Assembly (NCBI GenBank): GCA_964035015.1
Contig: OZ035997.1
Coordinates: forward strand, 63,339,904-63,403,903
Source of the DNA: Corallium rubrum
Lineage: Eukaryota; Cnidaria; Anthozoa; Scleralcyonacea; Coralliidae
Direction: 5' to 3'
Length of the DNA stretch: 64,000 nt
Made by a program: the position numbers and the translations under genes. The stretch's first letter is position 1. Each line of letters opens with the position of its first letter. Under the pieces are notes generated by a model that saw only the letters and a program-made list of their open reading frames with translations, did not search any database and was not told the DNA's origin. This document shows, in pieces, positions 32,577 to 43,222 of this stretch.

Positions 32577-32785
32577 CCCCTTAACAGCTTGACTAAAGGT
32601 AACAACAGGCTGGGTGGGTGGGTGGATGGTTGGCTTGGTAGGTACATGTAGGTAGGTACTAAGGTAAGTAGTTAAACCAAACAAATCTCCTTGATTTTGG
32701 AAAAGGGGGGAACCAGTTGTGTCCGTTTGTTACAGCACTGCAAATATATCATATTTTTGTTACTCACATTGTGCCTTGATTTCAG

Positions 32786-32854
32786 GTGTTTGCTAACAAA
32801 GATATTTTACACCTTCTTCACATTAATCCCGAGTCAAATCTATATAAGAATTTG
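32786..32854 (+). CDS. OFD1: OFD1 orthologue, exon 3
   Basis: 23 codons between TTTCAG|GTG and TTG|GTAAGT, phase 0 at both ends. The peptide VFANKDILHLLHINPESNLY plus KNL matches the vertebrate segment VFTMQDLLQLIKINP...SLYKSL that follows the LisH motif. Together with exon 2 it completes the conserved N-terminal domain. The next residues, about 50-60 in vertebrates before the coiled coil resumes in the 45745 exon, were not located. Confidence 0.9.
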
Positions 32855-33680
32855 GTAAGTAACCGTGCGCGTACGTTAACAATTAACAATTATCGGACGA
32901 GGTTGATTATCCACCTCGGTCTTTTGCTTTGCCACATTACACAAACCTCGGCTTTGATAATTCGTGTTATAAACTTTTACCCCAAATCCTTGATCAATAT
33001 CAAGGATTATATAAAATTTGGTCAGAAAGTAGGTGAGAATTCTTGATATCTGCACATTTAGTCGTATTCGCCGCTGTAATTATCAGATTCTTAGCTCAAA
33101 ATGCTATTATCTGTAGTTTCTTGAGGTATCTGTTGGAAAAAGGACTTACACCTGTATCATGCATGGGCTGACGCCAACCTGTCCAGTTAGGCAAACTAAA
33201 TAATAGCGCTGGAAAGATACAACTGTCTTTGAATTGCGTTTTTTCAGCCTTCGGCTTTTGCAGATAACGCAGACTTCGACCTTGATAATTCTTGATATAT
33301 AAAAAAGTCCTCATCCAATAATTGTTTATGATTTGATAGTACACCCACATTTTGTGTTCTAAAAGAACATAAGTTTCTTTTTTATATTTTTTGTAAATCA
33401 ATCACGGATCACACAGCAATATCACGAGCCTTGTTTGTTGGTATAGATCATGTCAGCTGGCGCGATCCATCTTTTTCAATGCTTTGAAAATTTTCCAGGA
33501 AAATTCAGTAAATCGTTTGAAATGTTTTTTTATTGTATACATTTAAAACAAATAGATTCCTTTTCGGCGTTGTCTGTTCAGTAGATAGATAGATAACTTT
33601 ATTTCAGTGTCAAAGAATACATAGCCGACTATATGTCTACTAATTGGGGACACTATTTAGATATGAGTATATTAAATAGA
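32855..33680 (+). other. OFD1 intron, repeat fragments only
   Basis: Contains a GACGAGGTTGATTATCCACC fragment and AT-rich unassigned sequence. No exon found. Confidence 0.4.
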
Positions 33681-33682
33681 GG

Positions 33683-33835
33683 ATATTACACGGTGGTGCG
33701 AAGATATGAATTTTATCTTCGTGTAGGGGAAAACAATATTTTACGAATGACCATGGCGAATGAGTAAAATATTATTTTTGCCACGAGAAGATAAAATTCA
33801 TATCTTCAAGCCACCGTGTAATGTTCTTTTTATTA
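33683..33835. mobile_element. Palindromic MITE (ATTACACGGTGG family)
   Basis: GATATTACACGGTGGTGCGA and ATGAATTTTATCTTCGTG at the left are mirrored by CACGAGAAGATAAAATTCAT and AAGCCACCGTGTAAT at the right, with about 45 bp between. Confidence 0.8.
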
Positions 33836-34067
33836 TATAGATTCAATGCAAAAAGAGGTAAAATTCTAAATGACGTCATCGATATCTTCACTAGTCCAGT
33901 GAGGATATGGAAAATACGACACTGTATATTTCCTAGTAAAACACTCGCATCTATATAATAAACTAGAAGTTACTACCGCAAGTGAAGTGCTGCCTCGAAA
34001 GGGACAAAACCTTTAGCCTACTCCACAGGCAAATATCTGCAGTCCGTGACCAATGTGACACCCCTCT

Positions 34068-34366
34068 TGCCCACTCCACCCAAGGTTACCCACACCACCC
34101 AAGATTGCTCACACCACTCAAGACTGTCCCGCCTCTACCCAAGATTTCCCACTCCACCCAAGATTTCCCACTCCACCTGGGATTGCCCACTCCACCCAAA
34201 ATTGCCCACTCCACCCAAGATTACCCACTCCACCCAAGATGGTCCACTCCACCCGAGATTGCCCACTCCACCCAAGATTGCCTGCTCCACTCGAGATTGC
34301 CTGCTCCACCCAAGATTGCCCACTTCACCCAAGATTGCCCACTCCACCTAAGATTGTTCACTCCGT
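34068..34366. repeat. Minisatellite, 19-bp unit
   Basis: About 16 imperfect copies of CACTCCACCCAAGATTGCC. Because 19 is not a multiple of 3, the translated pattern repeats every 57 nt (HSTQDC-PLHPRL-PTPPKI). All three forward frames stay open, so ORFs here are not evidence of protein. Confidence 0.95.
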
Positions 34367-34900
34367 CCAATTTTTTCTCACAGAATTACCTGTGAAGAAG
34401 ACTGGGAAGTCCAAAAATGTAAAATTAATTACAATAGCCAGAGTATTTACACATCTCTTCTATATTTTTTAATAATATAATTGAAAACTGCAAGTTACTA
34501 TAACTTATCGCTTGACTTGATATCACAATTAATATTCAAATATTAAATAATCATGTCTCTTGCTCTAATGCTGTGGCAAAACTGCCAATGCAAGTGCTTA
34601 ATATGTTTTGACAAAGCTAGAGCTATAATAAAATTATAGAGCAATGTACCATTGAGCCCATCAGATTATTTTGCAGAATTTGTATAAGTCAAAATACACA
34701 CACGCAGATAGTATAGTAGCGTCTGATCCTGATCAGAATGCTGATCAGTACAAACACAATGAACCCAGTCAACCCACACTAATATTGGCAATATACACCT
34801 AAAGATAGAAGAAAACAAGTGTGAAATCTCCTACCAAAAAACACAGTTTGTTGTCAGTTGTAGAAATTGATATCTTACCTCGACAAGATAATCTCTCCTC
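34367..34900 (+). other. OFD1 intron, no feature seen
   Basis: AT-rich unassigned intron. Confidence 0.4.
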
Positions 34901-34910
34901 CCTGAAATTG

Positions 34911-34918
34911 TATAAAAG
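34911..34918 (+). promoter_or_regulatory. TATA-box-like element
   Basis: TATAAAAG lies 72 bp before the ATG at 34990, a usual spacing for a core promoter with a short 5'UTR. It is within an OFD1 intron. Evidence is by sequence match only. Confidence 0.3.
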
Positions 34919-34989
34919 GACAGTTGACAAAGTTGACAAGTGAACGAGAACACTGAACATTTGACCAGCACGTCGGCTTGACTCGTGGC

Positions 34990-35085
34990 ATGGCCAGTTC
35001 AGAATTCCATCGCCGTCGTGGTGTTGACAAACTTCAAACGTACATACAATTTATCAGAGCAAATCCTTCTGGCGTATGTGATGAT
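34990..35085 (+). CDS. Possible first exon of an intronic gene, unknown function
   Basis: 32 codons from ATG (MASSEFHRRRGVDKLQTYIQ...) to a perfect donor GAT|GTAAGT. It follows a TATA box. Without splicing the frame continues 20 codons to a stop at about 35148. The peptide is not recognised and no second exon was identified. It could be a nested gene, a mobile-element exon or chance; vertebrate OFD1 has no equivalent at this point. Confidence 0.2.
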
Positions 35086-35335
35086 GTAAGTTGCAAGGAA
35101 GAAACGTCTACGTCACATGACGTCATAAAACGGTCAACAAACTCTTAAAATCGAGATTTCGTTGACTATACATAACTCGGCAAAGAGGTCTGGACATGAG
35201 ACACAGGCAACCCATGTCAAGATTAATGAGCTGCCTTCGGCAGCAATTAAATAAATATCTATATAGAAAAAACCTAAAATAACAACTAACAAAAAAAACA
35301 CACGAAAAAAACGTATATACATATGTTTGGCATTT

Positions 35336-35577
35336 AACTTATTAAAAGCTTATAAGAGATACATGTAAGTATCAGGTACTGCATAATATACAGTTAAATG
35401 TATGTACAGAGGACGTCACAATTGTATTAAGAACATCAGTGACTCACTCGATTGCGTCGTTAAAAACTTATAATAGATACATGTAAGTATCAGGTACTGC
35501 ATAATATACAGTTAAATGTATGTACAGAGGACATCACAATTGTATTAAGAACATCAGTGACTCACTCGATTGCGTCT
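35336..35577. repeat. Tandem duplication, about 121-bp unit
   Basis: Two adjacent, almost identical copies (AGATACATGTAAGTATCAGG ... CACTCGATTGCGTC). They differ at a few bases such as GACGTCACAA/GACATCACAA. Confidence 0.92.
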
Positions 35578-35838
35578 CGTGGGCCATTTAAACACTGGAA
35601 CTGTTTTACAGTCAAAATGGAAATACCTTCCCACTTCCGCTTCTGTAGTTGGTTGTGTATTACTGTATTTCTGTAGCCGCTACTGAAGCGTGAGGAAAGT
35701 CTAGCGATAAAAGTCGCCAGTTCTTGATGTATATTTGTCTGTTAGTTAGTTTCAGAAATTGCAGCTTGATGTTAGTAATAATTGTTAGTTGTTTGCTGTA
35801 CAAGCTGTGTTAGTTAGTAATACTCAGAAAAACTCTGA

Positions 35839-35910
35839 GCTCTGAGCGGGAATCGAACCCACAACCTTCTGAATGCCAGCCAGACGCTCTAACCATTGAG
35901 CCACTAGAAC
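35839..35910 (-). tRNA. tRNA-Ala-like sequence (anticodon GGC), left palindrome arm
   Basis: The - strand cloverleaf is the same as the right-arm copy except for the anticodon loop CTGGCAT (GGC) and scattered changes. Boxes A and B (TGGCTCAATGG, GGTTCGATTCC) are intact. Confidence 0.45.
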
Positions 35911-36048
35911 TCAGATAGCGGAGCAGGGTTAATTAAGGTACTTATACCTTAGACTGTGCCCAGTTCTCTAGCGGTTGGAATTCGTTCCTAGAGGACTGGG
36001 CACAGTCTAAGGTATAAGTACCTTAATTAACCTTGCTCCGCTATCTGA

Positions 36049-36120
36049 GTTCTGGTGGCTCAATGGTTAGAGCGTCTGGCTAGCATTCAGAAGGTTGTGG
36101 GTTCGATTCCCGTTCAGAGC
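36049..36120 (+). tRNA. tRNA-Ala-like sequence (anticodon AGC), right palindrome arm
   Basis: All seven acceptor pairs form, allowing wobble (GTTCTGG/TCAGAGC). The D stem is GCTC/GAGC, the anticodon arm TCTGG-CTAGCAT-TCAGA, and the T arm GTGGG-TTCGATT-CCCGT. Box B GGTTCGATTCC fits the consensus exactly. Shape and length suit a normal tRNA-Ala. However, its place in a palindromic repeat and a decayed third relative at 49911-49982 favour a SINE head. Confidence 0.5.
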
Positions 36121-36470
36121 TCAAGTTTTTCTGAGTATTACTAACTAACACAGCTTGTACAGCAAACAACTAACAATTATTATTTGTCTGTTGCTATCGA
36201 TTTGAGATAAATATCCATTGTATTATGATTAAATGTCATTTAAAACTAAATTATACTATTTACGTACACTTTTCAACAAAAATATTTCTCAGGCTTCGGT
36301 AACAGCTACCGAAATACATTAATACGCAACGAACTACAGAAGAAGAAGTGGGAAGGTATTTCCACTTGGACTGTAAGTGGAACTTAAATTTCTTTTACAA
36401 AATCAATCTGAAGCCAATTTTATGTTTTAAGATTTATGAAATCGAGTAATGGTAATTTCTTACGTTATAG

Positions 36471-36504
36471 GAGCGGTCGTTAAGTTCATCGACAGAAAAT
36501 AAAG
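36471..36504 (+). CDS. Candidate OFD1 microexon
   Basis: TTATAG|GAGCGGTCG...AAATAAAG|GTACGA gives ERSLSSSTENK in the phase expected after exon 3. Vertebrate OFD1 has a serine/asparagine-rich GSDKENQK stretch there. The match is short, the polypyrimidine tract is weak and the donor is non-ideal, so this is tentative. Confidence 0.2.
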
Positions 36505-36965
36505 GTACGAACGTTTTTGAAGTTTTGAGGTTTAGGAATAAAGAATTAAAATGTTCCAAGTGCTTATGAAATGAAATTTTCGCTAATTTCTTTATTCCAT
36601 AATATAAAAAAAATAGGAATCGCTGATATTGCTACATATGCTCACTTTGTTTTTACGCGTTTAGAAAATGCTTTATTTTTATATTTAAACTTGCCAAACC
36701 ATAGCATTTCTTAACCTTAGGCTGTGACGAGTAACAATACCTTTGACGTCACAAGGTGGATGAAGACTAAACAAATTTATGATAATGATCCACCGTGTGA
36801 GGTCAAATAGTTGTTGTGGTCGTGTTATTATTTTATTTATTTTATTTTATTTGCTTTGCCATACTCAAACAATACGTACAGACATCGACAAAAACAACTG
36901 GTTACTGCGGTCCCTAAAGATTACAACAAATACAACTACAGTACACCAGATAATTACAAACATTA
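36505..36965 (+). other. OFD1 intron, no exon seen
   Basis: AT-rich. Part of it (from about 36770) is probably the 3'UTR of the antisense CR1 fragment that follows. Confidence 0.4.
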
Positions 36966-36990
36966 AGCTAAAAACAACACGATATCGATT

Positions 36991-37215
36991 TAGTTAGATC
37001 ACGAGCTTTGTTGCATTTGATGCATATCGATTTCCATGTTCGTGGATCATCTGCATTAAAACAGTGTTCTAGTGCTAAATTATAGTAATTATATAGTCCT
37101 TTTTTAAAGTCTTTTAAAGTTATACATTTAATTGTTAAGTTCCTTGGCAATACGTTCCAGATTCTAGTTGTCCTAATTAAAAATGATTTCTGATACGTAG
37201 ATGTTTTACATTTTG
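36991..37215 (-). pseudogene. CR1/Jockey-like retrotransposon, 3' end of ORF2
   Basis: Reading on the - strand gives RTTRIWNVLPRNLTIKCITL, then DFKKGLYNYYNLALEHCFNA and DDPRTWKSICIKCN. This is the conserved C-terminal tail of CR1/Jockey-type non-LTR reverse transcriptases (R..RIWN.LP ... DDP.TWK..C..C). No upstream RT domain is attached, so it is a 5'-truncated insertion, typical of target-primed reverse transcription. It may belong to the same family as the 51.3-54.0 kb element. Confidence 0.8.
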
Positions 37216-37224
37216 TTGTCTGAA

Positions 37225-37415
37225 ATTAGTTCGGTTTACGGGTACGTGTAACGCCATTTTTGTTTACTCGTAATATCTACCCGTTTCATGGTCTACCCGT
37301 ACATACGACTACGGGTAGGGGTAGATTACCCGTACCCGTAAACCGAACCCGGGGTATCTTAAGGTCTCTAATATTACGAGTAAACAAAAATGGCGGTACC
37401 CGTAAACCAGGGTCT
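37225..37415. repeat. GTTTACGGGTAC inverted-repeat cluster
   Basis: CGGTTTACGGGTACGTGTAA and its relatives TACCCGTACCCGTAAACCGA and GGTACCCGTAAACC alternate in both orientations. ACGCCATTTTTGTTTACTCG (about 37250) is mirrored by CGAGTAAACAAAAATGGCG (about 37378). The CCGTAAACCGAACCCGGGGT block also reappears at about 38701. Confidence 0.7.
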
Positions 37416-38725
37416 TAGCCAGGATCTGGCTATTGCCAATCTGGCAGTGTACTTCCCAGCAATGCTGCAACTCTCTCCCCCCCCCCCCCCCCCCGAGGCA
37501 TTCTAAGGACTAAAATGTTAAAATTTGGAAAGTAACCATAATGCTCACTGTCAATGTCATCAGGTTCGACTGAAAAGAAATCTGACAACATTCTTTGTTC
37601 AGTTTGTTTACTTTTACGACTCATAACTCTTCTCCATTATTCATGACACGAGGCATCGAGGCACAAGTTTTGTTTATATCTGGTGCAGACTCCTAGAAAC
37701 TAGAGGGGGTGCCTGCTATTGTTAAATGTGCGTGCACCCCTTGGCATTATCCGACGATTCGAACGATGGGCGATGCATTCTAGGCTCAGATTTCGAGACA
37801 CAACGGCTGGAATCTGAGCCTAGATGCATTCCTGTGCATTGTGGTTGTGAGTGTCAAAATACATGTTTTGTGCTCGATAAGTGTTTCTCTGATGGCCGAT
37901 TAGTGCCACCAAAAATACTAGAATAATGAAAGGTGCCCTTTAGATTCTTTACTGGCCGTCCAAAGGTGTCAATATAGTAAACAGCCGTCCAAAAGCCGCC
38001 TTTATCAACTGGCCGTCCATTACCTGAAATTTGGGACAAGATGGTGGCGCGCGTGCGTATTAAGGACCATAATAATGGAGATTCTCAACAGTAAATAATA
38101 AGGAGAGGACATAATAATTCAAATTTTGCTTAAACGGTGACATATTTCTTCTTTGCCCGACTCCATTTGACTTCAGCATTGACTAAGGAACAGTTATAAC
38201 TAAAAAACATTTGCTTACTTCGATGTCAAAGTACTTCCCTAGCTCGTCTTATTTTTGCACTGAAAGTGCCACTATCCATAGTGTTAGCCATAGTAATCTA
38301 GCAAACTGGTTCTAGAAATTGGCCAAATTGACGAACAACGTTATGGGCGATGCGAAATGCCCGACTCGCGTTGCATTCGGCATGAGTCAGTCTACTTCGA
38401 GAGCACATAAAGGTCCTCATTTGTCTCTAGCATAGTACTTCCAAAACGTTTGAACTTGCTTGATTTCACAGTCCTTATCGTGCACGATTTAGGCGAATTC
38501 TAAATAACTCAATGACCTGAATAATGAGAAACACAGTAGAATCACACTCAATAGAAATTCTAGAATACATAATTATATTATTAGGCGAATATAGCCGCTG
38601 ACCGAGAGCAGGGGCATAAATGATCCAAATTTCTGGTAATGCTTAAATCGAAACAGGCCGTCCAAAAGACGGCTGGACGGCTGGCTGGCTAAGACCCTGC
38701 CGTAAACCGAACCCGGGGTATCTTA
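37416..38725. mobile_element. Insertion between split copies of the GTTTACGG cluster
   Basis: GGGTCTTAGCCAG near 37409 and CTGGCTAAGACCC near 38686 are inverted ends. CCGTAAACCGAACCCGGGGT occurs both before (37336) and after (38701). This suggests a 1.3-kb element inserted into an older repeat. A C run lies at 37479-37494, and GGCCGTCCA boxes recur (37953, 37984, 38011, 38657). No transposase is recognised. Confidence 0.5.
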
Positions 38726-38825
38726 AGGTTTCTATTGTTTTGACGTTTCACGGCCCTAACTATTAACTTTGAAGTTTGAACTGAAAAATAAAGCGTTTTC
38801 CAAAGACGTAAATATTAAATGAACA

Positions 38826-39255
38826 TGTATTTAACAATTATTCACCGAAGTGGAGGTGAATAGTGCTGGACTTATTCGCGGTGAGGTGAATATCCACACT
38901 ATTCACCAACACTGAGGTGAATAATTGTTTTAGCATATACCTCATAAATGAAATAACGGGTTTAACATTCTTATATTTTTCTGTATTTTCATACGAGACA
39001 CGGCCGCTAGCAACTGGCGTACTCGATATTTGTCGACAAAACAGTTTGAATATATTAGGGGCTAGAAAATTGTAAAAAAACATACCTGCGAACACTCTTT
39101 TGTTGACTTTTCTCGTTATTCTACTTCATCAGCCTTGCTTATCAACAAAATCTCGTGCTTCAGTAAACAAAGCTAAACTGACCGCCATTTTGTTTTGCCC
39201 GCAGGTGAATAGTGCAGGATATCCCGAGCTAAAGGAACCAATCAGATTGCGTGAT
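38826..39255. repeat. Dispersed ATTCACC repeat, copy 2
   Basis: Same order of blocks as 8175-8680, slightly shorter through small deletions. Confidence 0.8.
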
Positions 39256-39608
39256 TGGATTCTACAGTATAAGCTACACAATAATGCTAAAATAAGGAGA
39301 TTTTGAGTGGTACGCCAAAAAATTCTAGGATTTTGAGCGCTTCTCGCCGAAAATACGCGACATAGAAAAAATCTCTCTTAAAATTTTTTTTCGATATTTG
39401 TTTAGCTAGATTTTTCTCAGTTGGTGACCACCGAAACACAATTTTTTTTAGCATGGCCTTATTCTTTTGTTGATTTTAATTTAAAGGATTTCTTTGGCAG
39501 TTCCTCGTTGAAATCACGGCCGTCCATACAAATAGCAAACGTGATGCTGAAAATCAAACCGACGAGAATTTACCAACAAGGTCCAGTTCTTTAGGTTTGT
39601 TGTTCTAA

Positions 39609-39792
39609 ATGCCGCTTTAGACGGCGACGGCACAACTTTTGCCTACAACTGTTGCACGCAACCTTCTCGCGCCATACCTACAACACAAACTGCGTCGTGT
39701 AAATCAAGCCTACAACTTACTCACAACTCTTATTGTAAACAGGTTGCGTGCGACAGTTGTAAGCAAAAGTCGTGCCGTCTAAATCGGCCTTA
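39609..39792. mobile_element. MITE with GCCGCTTTAGACGGCGACGG ends
   Basis: GACGGCGACGGCACAACTTTTGCC-type sequence at the left is mirrored by AGCAAAAGTCGTGCCGTCTAAATCGGC at the right. CAACTGTTGCACGCAACC against GGTTGCGTGCGACAGTTG extends the arms. Confidence 0.78.
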
Positions 39793-39841
39793 AAACAGCA
39801 TATACTTTTTGTGCGCATTTTCACCTCCGCCAGGAGGTTTG

Positions 39842-41004
39842 TTTTTACCTGTTTGTTTGTTTGTTTGTTTGTTTGTTTGTTTGTTTGTTTTTACCTATTT
39901 GTTTGTTTTACCTGTTTGTTTGTTTGTTTTTACCTGTTTCTTTGTTTTTACCTGTTTGTTTGTTTGTTTGTTTGTTTGTTTGTTTTTACCTGTTTGTTTG
40001 TTTGTTTGTTTGTTTGTTTGTTTGTTTGTTTGTTTGTTTGTTTGTTTGTTTGTTTGTTTGTTTGTTTGTTTGTTTGTTTGTTTGTTTGTTTGTTTTTACC
40101 TGTTTGTTTTTACCTGTTTGTTTGTTTGTTTGTTTGTTTTTACCTGTTTGTTTTTACCTGTTTGTTTGTTTGTTTGTTTGTTTGTTTGTTTGTTTGTTTT
40201 TACCTATTTGTTTGTTTTACCTGTTTGTTTGTTTTTACCTGTTTGTTTGTTTTTACCTGTTTGTTTGTTTTTACCTGTTTGTTTTTACCTGTTTGTTTGT
40301 TTGTTTGTTTGTTTGTTTGTTTGTTTGTTTGTTTGTTTGTTTGTTTGTTTGTTTGTTTGTTTGTTTGTTTGTTTTTACCTATTTGTTTGTTTTACCTGTT
40401 TGTTTGTTTGTTTGTTTGTTTTTACCTGTTTGTTTGTTTTTACCTGTTTGTTTGTTTGTTTGTTTTTACCTGTTTGTTTGTTTGTTTTTCGTTTGTTTGT
40501 TTGTTTGTTTGTTTGTTTGTTTGTTTGTTGTTGTTACCTGTTTGTTTGTTTGTTTGTTTGTTTGTTTGTTTGTTTGTTTGTTTGTTTGTTTTTGTTTGTT
40601 TGTTTGTTTGTTTGTTTTTACCTGTTTGTTTGTTTGTTTGTTTGTTTGTTTGTTTGTTTGTTTGTTTGTTTGTTTGTTTGTTTGTTTGTTTGTTTGTTTG
40701 TTTGTTTGTTTGTTTGTTTGTTTGTTTGTTTGTTTGTTTGTTTGTTTGTTTGTTTGTTTGTTTGTTTGTTTGTTTGTTTGTTTGTTTGTTTGTTTGTTTG
40801 TTTGTTTGTTTGTTTGTTTGTTTGTTTGTTTGTTTGTTTGTTTGTTTGTTTGTTTGTTTGTTTGTTTGTTTGTTTGTTTGTTTGTTTGTTTGTTTGTTTG
40901 TTTGTTTGTTTGTTTGTTTGTTTGTTTGTTTGTTTGTTTGTTTGTTTGTTTGTTTGTTTGTTTGTTTGTTTGTTTGTTTGTTTGTTTGTTTGTTTGTTTG
41001 TTTG

Positions 41005-41067
<63 letters not shown>

Positions 41068-41145
41068 TTGTTTGTTTGTTTGTTTGTTTGTTTGTTTGTT
41101 TGTTTGTTTGTTTGTTTGTTTGTTTGTTTGTGTGTGTGTGTGTGT
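39842..41145. repeat. 1.3-kb (GTTT)n microsatellite with TTTTACCT and GCTT blocks
   Basis: The longest simple repeat in the window. Up to about 40630 it is punctuated by GTTTTTACCTGTTT interruptions. Then comes a nearly pure GTTT run, a GCTT block at about 41006-41064, GTTT again and (GT)n. ORFs of up to 467 codons (CLFV or QTNK repeats) follow from the 4-bp period and have no coding support. Confidence 0.98.
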
Positions 41146-41795
41146 TTGTACATTTGTCATGTGGAAATTCTGTAGGACATGTTGATTGGACGTGTGTCAT
41201 TTTTGCATGAGAAGTTAGCCTGCGAGCAAGCTCTTGTGGAGGGAGAGAGGGAGTGGTATGCAGACAAGAGAAAGAGAGAGGCTGCATGGATGCTACAGAA
41301 TTTTAAATATATGCGTACTAAGTCATGACGCAAAAATTATCATTGGTCGGTTTGCCTTATAACGTCAATCCAGTGTGTTATTAAGTTATTCATAAAGATG
41401 GATGTTCTTTCAAAAGACCGGATTTTGGAATAAAATTCAAAAATGCGAAAAAGTATACAATCAAACCATCATCTAGACTTGGAGTGAAACGAAGAAAGTA
41501 CTTATTGCAATAGATTCAGCAAATCTTGCAAGAACGAAGAGAAAATTGCCGAAAATATCAGTATGCTACTAGAAATACATGAATGCAACAACCCCTCGCC
41601 CGCTTTTATTAAATGCTTTTTTAAAACCCCCACCCACCCACTCACCTACCCTGATTAAAATAAGCACATCTGATATACAGCCAATATAAAAACAAACATA
41701 TATAAAAACAAATGATAATCCTCAAGATAATTCTATAATTTATGAATAAGATGACTAAACTAATTTAACATTTCAAAGCAAAACTTAGATTCATT
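41146..41795 (+). other. OFD1 intron, repeat fragments
   Basis: A CAACAACCCCTCGCCCGCTTT block near 41588 is repeated near 62772 with ACTAGAAATACAT before it in both. No exon is supported. Confidence 0.45.
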
Positions 41796-41796
41796 A

Positions 41797-43222
41797 TTTA
41801 CGAAAGCCGGGTAGGGACTTCAGACTTCAGACTTCAGACTTCAGACTTCAGACTTCAGATTTTGTCACTTGCTCTCAGGTTAAGTTTGCCAGCCGTTCAA
41901 AATAAATAAATAAAGAGGTGAATGTATTGAATTCTTCCATTTAATACAAGAAATTGATGACAAAATGGCCGCCGCTTAAGGGCTAATTTACATATAGTCC
42001 TTATAAAGTGGCATCTAATTTTGAACAGTTACTAAAATCCCACGGCAATCCAGCGGTGCATGACCTTCTTATTGTTTACTATTTTAATTCAACACAATTT
42101 GTCGGATCGTAGACATACCTGATGAAAATAACTAAGTTTCTGAATGATTGGATAATGGTTGTTGTTTAGATCAGGAGGTCGGCCGATAGTTGGCAAGCTA
42201 CTCGATATTAAGCAGAATTCTCACTTTAATATATTTGCTTTATATATTTACTCAATAAATTAATATATATTTTCAAAATGGGACGCCATCTTCTAAGGAA
42301 TATATGTAAATTGGCTTTCAAGCGGTGTCATCAATTTCTGGTAATGCGTTGCAAACTGTGTAAAGTGACAAGCCCAAATTATAAAAGTCCTTACTTATTA
42401 CACACGGCGTTCGAATTCGACGTCCTACGTTCAACGCAGGCCGGATTACGCTGCTCAGCCGTAAACACGTCATAATGAAAATATTGCTTTATTTATTTTA
42501 TTTATCAAATAACAATATTTTCTTTATGCCGTCGTGTTTACGGTTGAGCAGCGTAACCCGGTCTACGTTGGACGTCGGACGTCGAACGCCGTGTGTAAAT
42601 ATATAAACGCCTGTACACCAAAGATTCAAAAACACAGACTTACGTCATCAGCGACGTTTATATCAAACACAATTAACAAATTGACTAGTATATTATTATC
42701 GGTAGAGACTTAAAACACCAAACAGAAATAACAATCAAGTGCTCGTGGCCACGGTGTCCACTTTTAAACTGTGTTTACGGTTCAAAAAAGTCTATACTAT
42801 AGGAAATGTTCCAATTGCCTATATGTACCGACAGAGAACTATAGATATATAGCATGCTTAAAAAATTATATAAATTATTATAACATCAGATAATTGATAA
42901 GCTCTGCCAACAGGGTAGGTTACTTTAATATTCCTGGGGCTTTTATTAACAAACGCTTTAACTCCGAATCCGAAGTCTGAAGTCTGAAGTCTGAAGTTTG
43001 AAGTCTGAAGTTTGAAGTTTGAAGTCTTTTTCTTATTTAACTTTACAATCATTAAATATGATTGATGGAAAAGACAAGAGGGCGTAAATTTCATTTTTAA
43101 GTCTAACCAGGGCATATAACAATAATAACAAGACAAAAACTAAATTAAACTAAGTTTAGTGTGAAGTCTGAAGTCTGAAGTCCGATGTCTGAAGTCTGAA
43201 GTCCCTACCCGGCTTTCGTAAT
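41797..43222. mobile_element. 1.4-kb element with CTTCAGA-repeat termini
   Basis: TTTACGAAAGCCGGGTAGGG followed by (ACTTCAG)n at the left is mirrored by (CTGAAGT)n, CCCTACCCGGCTTTCGTAA at the right. A related GAAGTCTGAAG tract lies at about 42975-43028. The interior contains the nested MITE 42395-42600 and no transposase-like ORF. Confidence 0.75.
42395..42600. mobile_element. Nested MITE with ACACGGCGTTCGA arms
   Basis: ACACGGCGTTCGAATTCGAC through CAGCCGTAAACACG is mirrored by CGTGTTTACGGTTGAGCAGC through GTCGAACGCCGTGTGT. The arms are about 75 bp around an AT-rich loop. Confidence 0.8.

Larger units (their letters stand above)
35776..36185. repeat. Long palindrome with a tRNA-Ala-like sequence in each arm
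   Basis: The two arms of about 190 bp are near-perfect reverse complements around a short centre (CTCTAGCGGTTGGAATTCGTTCCTAGAG). Each arm ends in TAACTAACACAGCTTGTACA or its complement and contains one tRNA-like unit. The two copies differ at a few bases only. This is a head-to-head pair of tRNA-derived SINE-like units. Confidence 0.88.

Noticed and set aside
34068-34366. Proline/histidine-rich repeat protein
   Set aside because: All three forward frames are open because of a 19-bp minisatellite; no flanking coding evidence.
39772-41210. ORFs of up to 467 codons (CLFV or QTNK repeats)
   Set aside because: They arise because a stop-free 4-bp repeat keeps all frames open; there is no start context, splice site or domain.
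41206-41322. Coiled-coil-like frame EKLACEQALVEGEREWYADK as a missing OFD1 exon
   Set aside because: The GCCTGCGAGCAAGCTC core looks like a dispersed repeat in such genomes, borders lack good splice sites and the phase does not fit.
41520-41580. IQQILQERRENCRKYQ frame after an AG as a missing OFD1 exon
   Set aside because: Its continuation is a dispersed repeat shared with 62.74 kb and there is no donor site.
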